From: Astrocystis sublimbata
Lineage: Eukaryota > Ascomycota > Sordariomycetes > Xylariales > Xylariaceae
Assembly: GCA_022453515.1 (NCBI GenBank)
Contig: JAJNNY010000010.1
Coordinates: 248,001 to 312,000 of the forward strand
Length of the DNA stretch: 64,000 bases
Direction: 5' to 3'
Numbering within the stretch: the stretch's first letter is position 1; every line of letters begins with the position of its first letter. Of this stretch, positions 48,903 through 59,850 are shown in pieces. The translations under genes and the position numbers were made by a program. The notes under the pieces are model-generated. The model did not search any database. It worked only from the letters and a program-made list of their open reading frames with translations, and was not told the origin of the DNA.

Positions 48903-50304
48903 CTAGTGGACCCACCGGAGGTGAGCCCTCTGTCCTGGCGGACAGTGGGCTCCAGAATGTGTGATTATATCAAAAAGTTAGGATCAGGTGGGGCTATATA
49001 ATTGGGCTAAATAGTCAGCTTTTATACTAAAAATAATACTATAAATATTATTATAATAAATCAAATATAAATCGGAAAAATAACCGGTTAGAAGATTATC
49101 AATTTATTACTATAGACTTATTTAAATTATAAATCCTATAAATTTAGGAAGCTTAGTTCTATAGTTAGAAAATTCGAGAAATATTAGAAATTATACTTAA
49201 AAATTAATATTTTAAGCTTTAATAACTCGCTTAATAAAAGTCGCAAAAGTAATCCGAAAAGTACGTTATATAGAGATTATTTTAATCTAACTATAGTATT
49301 ATTTTTAAATTATTCGATTTATTATTTATTAAGTTATCTTAAGTTTGCTTTTATAGAAATACTATAGAAATGTTGCCTGTGTATTTTCTGTTTTTGTTGG
49401 TGGCTCTATCACCACCTTACGTAAGTAAGGGCTTCTTCAACGGGGGGTGAGCAACAAGTAATAACTCTGTAAATATTCGAAACTAACGAGGGAAAGAAAG
49501 GAAGTCTATCTAACTGTCGTACAAAGGTCTATATATAGACCTTCGCCCGTGACTACGTCATATGCTATCTAACTTCCTTGAATCCCTTCAGCCGAGCCAG
49601 GCCCGTCTGGTATTGGAGGAGGTGCTCTGTGCGTGTACTAGTATATGCCGTCGTTCGGTAGTACAACGAGATGTTCAGCTATACGATTCAGTAGTACGTA
49701 TGCCTACGTAATACTACGTAATACTACGCACAGTAGTATAGGGCTCGTACAGGTTTCACCTGTACGAGGGATGCGCTGATCGTACGTGCGAAGGATCAGT
49801 TAGCAGCATGCTTGCTAGTCACTGGATCAACAGTTTTTCTATATAAAATATTAAACTTTAATTAGAAATAATTCTATAAATAATAAGTCGAATAATTTGA
49901 AAATAAAACTATAGTTAGATTGGAATAATTTTTATATAACGTACTTTTCCGATTATTTCTACGATTTTTATTAAGCGAGTTATTTAAGTTTAAAATACTG
50001 ATTTTTAGGTGTAATTTTTAATTTTTATATTATTTTACTAACTTTTAAAATAAATATTTTATAATTCTAAAAAAACTAGTTGTATAATTATATAAACTAC
50101 TAGATTTAAAAATAATTAACTACTACTTTTTACTATTTTTGGTTAATTAGTTATATATTAATCTAGAAGCTTGATTTTGGTAAGAAAATTGATTATTTAG
50201 GCCAATTGTATAGCCCTACCTGATCCTAACTTTTTAATATAATCATACATTCTGGAGCCCACTGTCCGCCAGGACAAAGGGCGCACCTAGGGTGGGTCCA
50301 CTAG
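48903..50304. mobile_element. AT-rich fold-back element with long inverted arms, TA flanks
   Basis: The two ends are inverted copies starting CTAGTGGACCCACC and continuing through GTCCTGGCGGACAGTGGGCT, AAAAAGTTAGGATCAGGT and then AT-rich sequence. The left arm is about 48903-49370 and the right arm about 49833-50304, so the arms pair over about 450 bp with scattered differences. The outer flanks are TA on both sides (48901-48902, 50305-50306), the duplication typical of Tc1/mariner-like insertion. The arms are strongly AT-rich with C-to-T type differences between them, as repeat-induced mutation would leave. There is no transposase frame, so it is non-autonomous or degenerate. Confidence 0.75.
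49371..49832. mobile_element. 462-bp core bounded by TGTTG...CAACA, solo-LTR-like
   Basis: The GC-richer middle of the fold-back element starts TGTTG and ends CAACA, the classical ends of Ty1/copia LTRs. It contains a TATATA-type segment (49530-49545) and several short internal repeats (ACGTAATACT). I found no clear 5-bp target duplication (AGAAA on the left, GTTTT on the right), so it may instead be the original unpaired centre of the element. Confidence 0.4.
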
Positions 50305-50650
50305 TAGACTGCTGACAAACATGGCCTAGGTACTGCGTTCTGAGTCTATTGCGTCGCAAAACATGTTCAACATCGCATCCCCCCAAGTTTCACTTATATC
50401 CAAATTCGAAATCAACCTACCCAGTCCTACCGAATACGATTCCAGTCCGTGCACAATTCACCACGAAATTCGAGATACTACAACTTTGCGCATTGCAATA
50501 GAGGACCCAATCAAATTCTTCATCTTTTACTTGCCCTATCGCAAAACGCTACGACTTGTTGGAGTTGGCGCGAAACATCGCGAAACATCGTCGCCAGCCA
50601 TCTCGATCCTCCACCGCACACGGGCCCCCTCTACACGTATAACTATATGA
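50305..50650. other. Intergenic: promoter of the PX-domain gene
   Basis: About 350 bp between the mobile element and the PX-domain gene. No gene was seen. Confidence 0.55.
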
Positions 50651-51673
50651 ATGGCTTCAACGACGAACACCATAGGACTAGGCAGTCGCAAAAGCGACCG
50701 CATAGTGAGCGATAGCGCCCGAAACAAAGATTCTCAAATGCCGGAACCGCGCCCTCCGCCGTCACCACCCGCGACCGAGACGGACACCGAGACGGATAAT
50801 GAACCAGAGTCGCCCTTGACTCCTTTGCAACCGCTCCCAAGCGGTGCGCCAGAGTCGACCGAAACGAGAGCGCGCAATCAGCCGACTTCGGCGCAAATGC
50901 GTGATGTGCCTGCATTGCGCTTAGATAACGTCATGGAACCAAATGCAGACACAATCGCCGGCACCGAGACCGACAGCGGAAATGCCCAGTCGCCGACTCT
51001 GTCACCTGTCACCTCTCCGCCGTACTGGACGGCGCGCAGTAGCCAAGACCACCCACCAGGCCACGGTCGCACCGTCTCCAGCGCCTCTGTCGACTCGCTG
51101 AACCCCGCTGGGCTTGGCATAACGTTGCGCGACAACGAGAACAGCAGCAGTGACGAGCGGGGGAGCGCTTGCTGGGCCAAGAGCGTCGAGGTGACCGATT
51201 TCGTCGTAGTCAATGGCAGCGCTATGAACATTGGCGCATTTGTGGTCTGGAACATACGCGTCGAGATGCTAAGTGTGAGTGACTCTCTTCCGTGCGGCTA
51301 CGGCTACCTAGTAGACATAAGTGAGAGACCAAAGCTTACGCGACGGTACAGGGAGGCTCTATGAACATCCGAAAGCGATACTCCGAATTCGATGACTTGC
51401 GGTGGCGCCTCATGCGGACGTTCCCTGGCTTTGAGGCCGCCGTGCCCGAGCTTCCCCCGAAGAGTCTAATCGCAAAGTTCAGACCTAAATTCCTGGAGAA
51501 GAGAAGAGCTGGTCTCCAATATTTCTTACAGTACGTTCCCTACGATTCTGGATTGGCATCTCTTAAGATGAAAAGCTGCTGATGGGCCCATCAACTGACA
51601 AATGAATAGCTGCATAATGCTCAACCCGGAGTTCTCGGGCTCTCCTGTCCTCAAGGAGTTTCTTTTCAGCTAA
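50651..51673 (+). CDS. PX-domain protein, Ypt35-like
   Basis: Three exons, 50651-51274, 51352-51530 and 51610-51673, give 288 aa. Introns are 77 nt (GTGAGT/CAG) and 79 nt (GTACGT/TAG). The N-terminal 170 residues are disordered, rich in Pro, Ser, Thr and acidic residues (ETDTETDNEPESP). A phox-homology domain occupies about 174-288. It includes the PI3P-binding RKRYSEFDDL (Arg217, Tyr218), the polyproline loop PELPPKS and the C-terminal LNPEFSGSPVLKEFLF. A short protein with one C-terminal PX domain and this ending matches Ypt35, which recruits Vps13 to endosomal and vacuolar membranes. The recruitment role is inferred from the family. The gene starts only 350 bp from the fold-back element. 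Confidence 0.87.
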
Positions 51674-52296
51674 CGAAACGATACATAAGCCTATCATGAC
51701 CTATTCTGCATGCATTCTTTTTCGGCGTGGGCAAACCCTCTGATGACGACGGAGTTCGGATGAAATTTGGAAAACAAGCCTACGATCTTTGGTACGACTA
51801 TTTACGACTCTAAAACTAATCATGAGAATTTACTGGAAACGACTGAATCATCACATAAAATCTTTAAAACTTAACCCTGACGAGACAACCTGCTGGATCA
51901 GGCTTAATGCAACAACAATACTACATATCATAGCGGCCGAGTTTCACGATACAAGTGAGGGAGGAACCTTCCCATAGTTCAGCTTTGCGGCAAACATGAC
52001 CAAACCATCAAATATCAATATGAATAGTCTTCAAGTCTATAGCATCATAGCAACATGAGCAAAAGAGCTGACCTCAACGCTTTTTCGCAAAACGCCCACA
52101 TGGTCGGTCCCCGACATAGCTCTGAGTGACCTTGAAACCTGTATGAAAGAATCATGCCCATCGGCGAATAGCCGCAATTCCAGTCGTCCATTTCGTACTA
52201 TTTTGCCCTCACGTTCTTCCGCCATTACCAAGCTTCGGCATGCCAAAGCTTCGCAACCCCGAGATTCCCTTCTCTACCAAACAGGAACGCACTTCT
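51674..52296. other. Intergenic between convergent genes
   Basis: About 0.6 kb shared by the 3' ends of the PX-domain gene and SYM1. No gene was seen. Confidence 0.6.
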
Positions 52297-53156
52297 CTAC
52301 TTCGAGTTGACCATGCTCAAGTAGCAGTTCCAGCCGATGGAGACGACATTGACGGCGAGGACGCGGTGGTGGAGGGGCACGAACTTGAAGTTGGCCATCT
52401 GTACAAAGGGCCAGACCATCCAGTTGGTGGAGAGGGCAGGCCAGTAACTCTTGTCGAGCTTCTCCTTGGGCGAGCCGCCCTCGAGCACGGCCATGGTGGA
52501 CAAGAATATGCCGATGAAAGTCGGCGCGAAGATCAGCTGGTCGCACGCCACGCGGGCCAGGATCTCGGCATTCTTGTTCCGCAGCACCACCTTCTGCGAT
52601 AATATCTTGAACCAGGTGGTGGCGGCGGGACCGAAGACAGCTGGACAGGAATGTTTTGTCAGTGAATGGATACCAAAAACACACCTTTATTTGCTTTTTT
52701 TTTTTTTTCATTTTTCGTGTGTGAATAAACATATCTTCACGGAAGAGAAGGAATTGAGTTGATTCAAGATATGGTAGAGAAAAACATACCACCACCGTAG
52801 GCGAACATGCGACCCGTGCGGGCTAACTCATGCTTTTGCCAGCCTTTCTTCTCAACGACCTGCTGCGCTGTGATGTCACCGACTGCGAACAGCACGGCTG
52901 TTGTCAGACTCTGCGTCAGCAGTGGCCGTGTCGTCAGGCTGCGTTGGTACCTGGGAACACAATTAGCACATGCATTCTTCAAAACTCAAAAGCTCATCCA
53001 ATTTAGTGCATTTCGGTGCCGGCTGCACACCAAACCTCATCGCATGGGATGAGGCTGGGGTTCCTATGTATGACGCGCTAGCAATGAAGCTCGGCGATAA
53101 GAGAATGGCTAAGGTAGCAACGATGAGCTCGGGGTTCTTTCTTACAGGCGAAACAT
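52297..53156 (-). CDS. SYM1: Sym1/Mpv17-family inner mitochondrial membrane protein
   Basis: Three exons, 53156-53146, 52950-52790 and 52640-52297, give 171 aa, the usual length. The first coding exon is only 11 nt (MFR plus part of the next codon), joined by a 195-nt intron with GTAAGA/CAG to [18 protein letters not shown]. The second intron (149 nt, GTATGT/CAG) joins FAYGG to [12 protein letters not shown]. Four hydrophobic segments are present. Family signatures are [19 protein letters not shown] and the C-terminal [23 protein letters not shown]. The protein is needed in yeast for growth on ethanol at high temperature and is thought to form a channel. The junction LYQ differs from the common WYQ start, so the tiny first exon is somewhat less certain than the rest. 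Confidence 0.9.
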
Positions 53157-54401
53157 GATTGATCTGGATGCAGGCGGACAGCGCAGAGAATAAAGCTCGG
53201 CGACTACAATCAGGGGACTGGAGATTGGGTTTTGCAAGAGTAGGTATTATTATCGGAGATCATAGACCGCCAAAAGCAAGCTCAGAGATTTACTTTTTTT
53301 TGGCGAGTAAGGAGTGAATGGGACCGTGAGAGGGTGCAGATTCAGGTACTATCGTGCTGTGAGATCATAAGTGGGGCCGTGTTGGTGTCCCAAAGCTCTG
53401 GAGAGTATAGATCGCCAGGGTTCTCTGTTCGATTGGCGGAGGGTAGGAGGCGAGGGAGGTACCTATCTAGGCGAGGGAGGTACTCTGTCTAGTGATGTCG
53501 TATCGTGCAGTACTTGGAGTGTCTTGAGGGTGAAACTACCTAACATATATGCTACGGTAACAGCAACGAACACTCTCTTTGTTTTATGAGCTTCAGACTC
53601 GAGTACGGGGCAGGGGTCCCGCGATCTCTGCTGGTCCGTATGACCTGGTGCTTGGATGCTTTTGCGCTCAGAGCTCTCTTGGCTCATTCCTGGGGGAACC
53701 ACCTTCCGGCGGCCCCGAGGTCGCGGCGTCCTTTGCGTTGTAGGTAGCCCGTGGGGGCTTCTGTAGCCGCAACCCTCCTGACACCTCCAGCTCTCTCAGC
53801 ATAAGAGCTCTCATGGGACTTGGTTTCTATATATCGTGATACTTTCCAAAGGCATTTACTTAAGTACCAAGACAGTAATTGTGTTCCTATACTTGTGACT
53901 TTGGAACCCACCTTGTGATAGGTTCAAAAAATAGAATTTGTGTGAATACTTGATAATGAATGATCATGACGTGTTTGTTCAATGACAGTGAATACATAAG
54001 GTAGCGAGTAGGTACCTAAGGTACTTTGCGGCTGAGGAACAATTGAAGGTGGAAAGTGTAGGAGAGAGAGGGCAGGTGCTAGGGGACTAAGTACCTAGGT
54101 ATCTCAGGTGGGTAGCGGGGGGCTGTGATTCGCTGAAATCAAGAGCCAGAAGTGGAGACGTGGCTTTTGCTTTTCCCATTTGCAGTCTCGAGGCAGGCCC
54201 CAGTCTCCGTCTCCTAGAAACGCCCTCAGACTTTCATTCTGTTTCCTTCGTGACCTCTTTCACGGCCCAGTCGAACAGTTGACAGTTGAATCTCACACGC
54301 ACACGCACGCGCGCCATTGCACCCCTGCATGAGCGTCAAGCATCCATTAAAAGTGGACAGGACTAACTAGCCCTTTGCGATCCCAAATCAAACCCACGAA
54401 G
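53157..54401. other. Intergenic between divergent genes
   Basis: About 1.2 kb promoter region for SYM1 and the FAR1-type gene. GGTACCTAAGGTAC and GTACCTAGGTA motifs lie at 54010-54024 and 54091-54101. No gene was seen. Confidence 0.6.
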
Positions 54402-56240
54402 ATGGTGCTGGCACCGCCTCCAGATGGCGCCTGCTTCCCGTCGTGGGCCGACTGCTACCGCTTCGTGCAGGGCCATGCAGCCAGTGAAGGTTACGCAGTA
54501 AACTCGAAGGGCCAGGCCAAGAGCAGAGATTCCGGCTTGTACCGCCGCTATGTCATCCGATGCGACAAGTCGGGGAGATTCAAGTCATCTGCTACCATCG
54601 GCGTGCGGCGCTGCTCCAGCAAGAAGACAGACTGCCCTTTTTCCGCCGCCTGCAACATCCGCCCCGACGGCTGCTATCTGCGGGTTCTGGTGGCTGAGCA
54701 CAACCACCCCCCTTCCACACCCGGTGAGCATGTGCAGCATCGCAAGTTGACCGACGAGCAGCGTCAGCTCGTCGAAGGCCGCGCCGTCGAGCGCAAGAGC
54801 ATCAAGGTCATCTGGAACGAGCTGAAGGAGATCTACCCGGACACATTGATCACTTTCAAAGATGTAGACAATGCTGTGCAGCGCTTTCGCAAGAGGGCCA
54901 AGGACGGCGCTACGGGCGTGCAGGCTATCATGTACAGACTGGTCGAGCGCCAGGACCTTTACTGCTTCACCTTGGAGAGAGAAGGGGTGTTGCAGGGCGC
55001 CTTCTGGGTCCCGCGCTGGACCACGGATCTCTGGATGCGACCGAATGGAACCCCAGACATCCTCGTGATGCTGGCTGAGCATATAGCAAACAGGCCCGTG
55101 TTGCCCATCCTCGAGATGAATAGCGTGCTCAACTCCGGTTTCAGAGAGGAGCAACCAACTCGCGCTCTACCGGTTGACCCGATCAATCCTAACATCGATC
55201 CTGAGCTTGTTCCTCGTCTGAATGCGACTCCTGCCCCTGCTCCATCAGCAGATGCTCTCACCGCCAGCGACACCAATACCAACACCGACACCAACAGCAA
55301 TGGTAGCAACAATGAAACCAAAGACAACCAGGACCTCATCTTTAACCTCATGCCCACCACACCCGGCGCACAGAACACGCAGAACATGCAGAGCCAACAA
55401 ATCCCACAGAACCCACAGAACACGCCTCACGATACAAGGGGCAACAACGTCTTCGATTCTCCCCTCGGCGCAGGTTATGCCATTCTGCCCGATAAGAAGG
55501 ATGCTACCATGCTCTGGTTGCGGAGTGCCGTCGAGATGCTGCGCCAGCGCATCCCACATTGTCCCAAGCCGAGATTCCTGACCTTCACGGATTTTCAGAC
55601 CGCAGAAAAGAACATCATGGTTGAAGTATCCAAGGGTGGTGCTGCGCACCGCCAAAATCACATCGTGTTCGGACGAGTTCTGGGGAACGATGAGGGGGAG
55701 CCAGTGCACCATGGGCCCAGGAATAGAAAATCACGGGTGGAGACAGGCCCCAGACGTGATAGTGACGGCACTACGGGATCGGACGACGAGATGGAGGACG
55801 GCAACGGAGATGAGGATCAGAGCTATGGCGTTGACGACCAGGAAGCAGAAGATATAGAGGAAGGCGACGAAGACCACGACATGGATGGCGACCACTCGGA
55901 TGCGGAGATTGCGAGGCAGTTGACTGTCAGCAGCATGCAAGGCCCCCAAGACAACTACACGGAGCATGAACGCCTTCACAACTATCCCCACCCCAACCAG
56001 GATCCCGTCGAGACTTTCAACATGGAAAGTTTAGTGCGTCAGGATGAGAGCTCTGTGCCTGGTTCAAGCTCCATGGTCGCTCCCGCTTCGGTTCCACCTC
56101 GAGCTACAAGGCATCCTGCCATACCGGCTCAGCCGCAGGTTCCGTTATCATTCGTTGATCCCCAACTAAGCAGCCAACCAGTGGCCAACAATAATGATAA
56201 GCTGTCTCCTGACATGTTGCCCGGATCTCAACCTCGCTAG
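54402..56240 (+). CDS. FAR1-type zinc-binding DNA-binding protein (MULE transposase-derived)
   Basis: Single exon, 612 aa from the ATG at 54402; an in-frame TTG upstream was ignored. A FAR1/WRKY-GCM1-fold DNA-binding domain spans about residues 8-105. It shows FPSWADCYRFVQGHA, then YVIRCDKSGRF, CSSKKTDCPFSAAC and the zinc-ligand AEHNHPPS. A helical segment follows (EQRQLVEGRAVERKSIKVIWNEL in shorter parts, about 120-165), similar to the linker before the catalytic core of Mutator-like transposases. A short stretch (VERQDLYCFTLEREGVLQGAFW) resembles the start of that core, but the catalytic DDE region is absent. The rest is Asn/Thr/Pro-rich and acidic (Asp/Glu block about 465-515) and may act in transcription. 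A domesticated transposase acting as a regulator is the best inference; targets are unknown. Confidence 0.82.
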   Translation: MVLAPPPDGACFPSWADCYRFVQGHAASEGYAVNSKGQAKSRDSGLYRRYVIRCDKSGRFKSSATIGVRRCSSKKTDCPFSAACNIRPDGCYLRVLVAEHNHPPSTPGEHVQHRKLTDEQRQLVEGRAVERKSIKVIWNELKEIYPDTLITFKDVDNAVQRFRKRAKDGATGVQAIMYRLVERQDLYCFTLEREGVLQGAFWVPRWTTDLWMRPNGTPDILVMLAEHIANRPVLPILEMNSVLNSGFREEQPTRALPVDPINPNIDPELVPRLNATPAPAPSADALTASDTNTNTDTNSNGSNNETKDNQDLIFNLMPTTPGAQNTQNMQSQQIPQNPQNTPHDTRGNNVFDSPLGAGYAILPDKKDATMLWLRSAVEMLRQRIPHCPKPRFLTFTDFQTAEKNIMVEVSKGGAAHRQNHIVFGRVLGNDEGEPVHHGPRNRKSRVETGPRRDSDGTTGSDDEMEDGNGDEDQSYGVDDQEAEDIEEGDEDHDMDGDHSDAEIARQLTVSSMQGPQDNYTEHERLHNYPHPNQDPVETFNMESLVRQDESSVPGSSSMVAPASVPPRATRHPAIPAQPQVPLSFVDPQLSSQPVANNNDKLSPDMLPGSQPR

Positions 56241-56750
56241 GGCCATTCAATCCGAAGAACCAGGAAACGAGCAAGCGACGGAGATATAAACCCGGCTAGA
56301 GAAAGAAGCAGACTGGCTAAAAAAGAAAATGGAAGGTCGAGAACAATGTGCAGCCCAGCAATGGTAAGCGACGGAGGGGAAAAGAATGGATTCGGAGTTA
56401 GCTTGTGCTTGGCTGTGGACCATGCCAGAGATCCCTTATACCCTAATGTGGCATCTTCGCTGGCATCACGAAACATTGTGTGCATTCAGCTTGACTAGGT
56501 ATGGTAGAGGGATGTATGTATCCAACTACTGCAATGTATCATAGAGACAGTAGCTGTTTATAATGGCTGAACAAAATCACGGAAAATCAATTAATGTGCA
56601 ATCACTGGTTTTCCCCCCATCCTATTATCCTATCCTTTTGTTTTCCGTTACGTTTACATCATTCATCATCTGATATCATTGACGGCCGTGATGAACAGAC
56701 AGGGTGGGTTCCATCCGTGCATAGCTCACACGACTACTCAATCACAGTAC
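56241..56750. other. Intergenic between convergent genes
   Basis: About 0.5 kb shared by the 3' ends of the FAR1-type gene and UAP1. No gene was seen. Confidence 0.65.
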
Positions 56751-58335
56751 CTAGATCGTCCTCTCTGTAATCTCCTTACCCTTCCAGCTATCAAGTCCCT
56801 CGCCGGCCTGGAGGAGAGAGCAGGTTAGACACGATATTTCGTTGCATATGCAGGACGAGCTCGAGAGATGAAAGACTTACATAACTCGTCAGAGGTGACA
56901 CCTCCAGACCCTCGTCATCGCCATTCTTCAGAGTCGCGCCAGCGGCCTCGGCCCAGCGCTTGCCCTGGTCCTTGATGTGCTGGCGGCTCGTGGTGGGGCA
57001 GTCCTGAGCGTTAGGGGCGTCGGCGTTCTTGAGAGGCGAGAACTCCTCCTCGCGCTTGACCTCGAAGCAGGCGAACTCGGCGAGCTCGAGCCACTTGAAG
57101 TTGTCGAAGACGAACTGCTCGAGCTTGATGCCGTTGGGCTTGGCGACGTCCTTGACGGCCTCGGCCTTCTCAATGTCGAAGTAGGGGATCTTCTTCTTGG
57201 CGATGTGCGGCGGCAGCGAGTTGACCTTGTCGCCCATGCCGTCGAGGTAGGCGAAGGAGTAGTAGTGGTTGACGATGTTGGCGGCGCGGAACTTGAGCAA
57301 GCCCTTCTGCCGCGGGTCCTCGGCCTCGGCGGTGGCGGCGTCGATCTCGGAGTACTCGACGACGTCCGGCCGGCCGTTCTTGGACAAGATGAGACCGACG
57401 GACTCGGTGGCGTTGCGCTTCCGCACGACCTTGGTGGCGATCTGGACCTGCTTCTCGGCCGCGAAGCCGATGAAGACCGGGTCGGCGACCTTGGCGAGGC
57501 AGTTGTCGACGCAGTAGGCGTGCACGTGCTTGATGCCACGGCGGCGCATGTCGTCGAGCACGCCCTCGTCCTGCAGCGCCTTGTAGATGCCACCGTTGCC
57601 GTCGGGCGCCACGGCGACCTCGCCCTTGCCGGCGAGGATGATCTTGCCGTTGAAGTCGTAGCAGGGCAGCACGCCCTGTTCGAAGATCTTGACGTTCTGC
57701 GCGTCGAGCCCGAAGTACGGCTTGCCCTGGGCGCGCGCCTCGTTCTCCTCGTCGGACAGCTCGGCGAGGCTCTCCTTCTTAAAGAACTTCTCCGTCGGGC
57801 CCCGGGTCGGGCCACTCGTCATGACGTACCAGGGCACCTGGGCCTTGCTCTTGTCGCTGGCCTTCTCGGCAGCCAGCTGCTGGATCTTCAGAATGCGCTC
57901 GGCTTGTATCTGGAACAGGGTCTTCTTGGAGTTGAGCTTGATGTTGTAAGCGCCCTTGGGGGCCTTGCTGCCCAGCCGCGTTCCCTGGCCACCGGCCAAG
58001 AGGATGACGGCGACCTCACCCTTGGCGATGAGGTCCAGACCGAGGTTGTACCACCTCTCGAGGTCTGCGGGCTTCGAGTCGAGTACGCTGGCGGTGGCGG
58101 ACTCGGGCAGGGGCTCGACGACGGTGTTCTCGGGCTCTTTCGGGGGGTTCTGGGCAAGTTCCCACAGCTTGTTGATCCTGGCGGGGTCGATCTTCTGGAG
58201 CTGGTTGAAGAGGGTCTCCTTTTCGGTGTCGCTGAGGGAGTCGTAGAAGGTGAAGACGTGGCCTTGGCCGGCGGACTCGAACTTGGCCTTGAGGGCAGCG
58301 ACGTTCGCCGCGGAGAATTCTTGCGGAGGGGCCAT
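56751..58335 (-). CDS. UAP1: UDP-N-acetylglucosamine pyrophosphorylase
   Basis: Exon 1 is 58335-56881 and exon 2 is 56807-56751, giving 503 aa. The 73-nt intron (GTAAGT/CAG) lies near the 3' end; the last exon codes [18 protein letters not shown]. The enzyme makes UDP-GlcNAc from GlcNAc-1-phosphate and UTP, the donor for chitin, N-glycans and GPI anchors, and is essential in fungi. The nucleotide-binding loop is [11 protein letters not shown] (about 113-123), followed by PKGAYNI. Sugar-binding and uridine-binding segments are [28 protein letters not shown] and YCVDNCL. The start ATG has a GACCATGGCC context; an upstream in-frame TTG was not used. Third-position GC is very high, giving a 461-codon antisense open frame that I treat as a shadow. 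Confidence 0.96.
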
Positions 58336-59850
58336 GGTCAAGCTCGAATTGCGAAGATGTGAGTATTAGGTGTTTGTCGGGAGAAGAAGCGCCAATGCTC
58401 TCGAATATATAATACCAACGGGTATCTAATGACAATGAGTGAGTGTTGGTCAAGGTACAACAAAGGTAGGCTAAAAGGCCAATTGGGGTGGTCTGACACT
58501 GTCAAAAGCTGACCTGGGTTGGGAAGAAGACTCTTTATATAAGGTGGGAAAAGAGATCAAGCAGCCACGTTGCCATATATAACACGAGAAGCTGGTACAG
58601 TAGATGGATGACGTAGCAGTGAGCAGAATCACCACATCACCAAACCACCAGTGCAACCGTCGATCGAAGGTGGGCTGGAGGGGCACACGGAGGGGCTACC
58701 ACCACTTGCCTCGCTGTGGTTAGGCGACGTAGGGGGTAGGCATGCTAGGCAGGTCCCGATAGCTCTCAGCTGCAGGGGCTTGGTTCCAGTAGCGTAGGTA
58801 CTTTTAGTGGTCGATAGGTCGCCTAGATCTCACCGCCCCGTTGTTGGAGACCCCGTTTTGACATCAGATATCGCAATTGGTTCTCTCCCGATCCTGCTCT
58901 TATTCATGGGTCAACTCACTGGAGACTCCCATTAGCTGGAGCTGCTGCATCGGAACTGCAGGCAGTCCGGGTACATAACACTGCCAATGAAAAAGGAGAA
59001 AGAAAAACCCCCGAGCGTTGGAGGGTTTTCCTGTTTTAATTTTCGATCGCCTGAGTGAGACTCGAGATTCGAATCCAACATACAAGCAGCCACCCGAGAC
59101 CACCGCCGGCCCGTTCCGTAACAGGATTCGAACGTGATAATACCTACTTACCTAGACTCATCTTTGCATGGTTCGCATGGTTCGCATGGCTCGCATGGGC
59201 ATAGGCATGGGCACATATCAGATACCAGATGTTCCAAACACCCCCCTGTCTGGGATACAATACAACATGACCATCTGCTAGCTTTTGTCGATACGAGCCT
59301 CTGCGGGCGATCCGGACCCTCAATGAAACTGAAACCTCGTAATCGCGAACAAAGAAAAGTAGGAATTCGGGAGACAACAACAACAACAACATGGCCCGTG
59401 GTCAAATGCGAGTTGTTACTGGTAAACAAACACCCGCATAGTGTCAGTTTGTGTCTACCAAGAGAATTAGAGAATGCGTTATGAAGCTGTCACGGCTGTA
59501 TCAACAAGGAGGCAGGCCATGTGGGCATCCGATCTTACCTAGCGCTTAATGCTAAGTCACCCATCGCTGTTCTCGGCCAATGATTATCCTCTGGGGCATT
59601 GTATTAGTCCTCAACCCAAACTTCCAACAACTCAACTCTTCCAACTTGATGAGCATAACTGCTGGGGAAACTTGACCATATCGTCGCGAATTTGATCCAT
59701 TGTGACTTGCAACATCTCATTATTCTGACGTATATATATTGGACTTGTCAGATCTCAAACGAACAGCAGTTATATGATCAATCTAACTGAGTTGCCACCA
59801 CAGGTATACGTAGTAAAGCCAGGCTGGTCTCAAAGTGAGAAGAGATAGGT
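58336..59850. other. Intergenic between divergent genes, no gene seen
   Basis: About 1.5 kb holding the promoters of UAP1 and the glycosylase gene. It contains a 9-bp tandem repeat (59166-59201). TTCGAA-containing stretches at 59060-59135 were checked for tRNA T-arms and do not pair. No gene was seen. Confidence 0.55.
59166..59201. repeat. Four tandem copies of a 9-bp unit GCATGGTTC (imperfect)
   Basis: Two perfect and two near-perfect copies in intergenic DNA. Confidence 0.85.

Noticed and set aside
56977..58362. 461-codon open frame antisense to UAP1
   Set aside because: It mirrors the very GC-rich third positions of UAP1, is low complexity in Leu, Val, Gly and Asp, and has no family similarity.
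59050..59140. TTCGAAT-containing stretches suggesting tRNA T-arms
   Set aside because: The flanking five bases do not pair on either strand and no anticodon or acceptor stem could be built.
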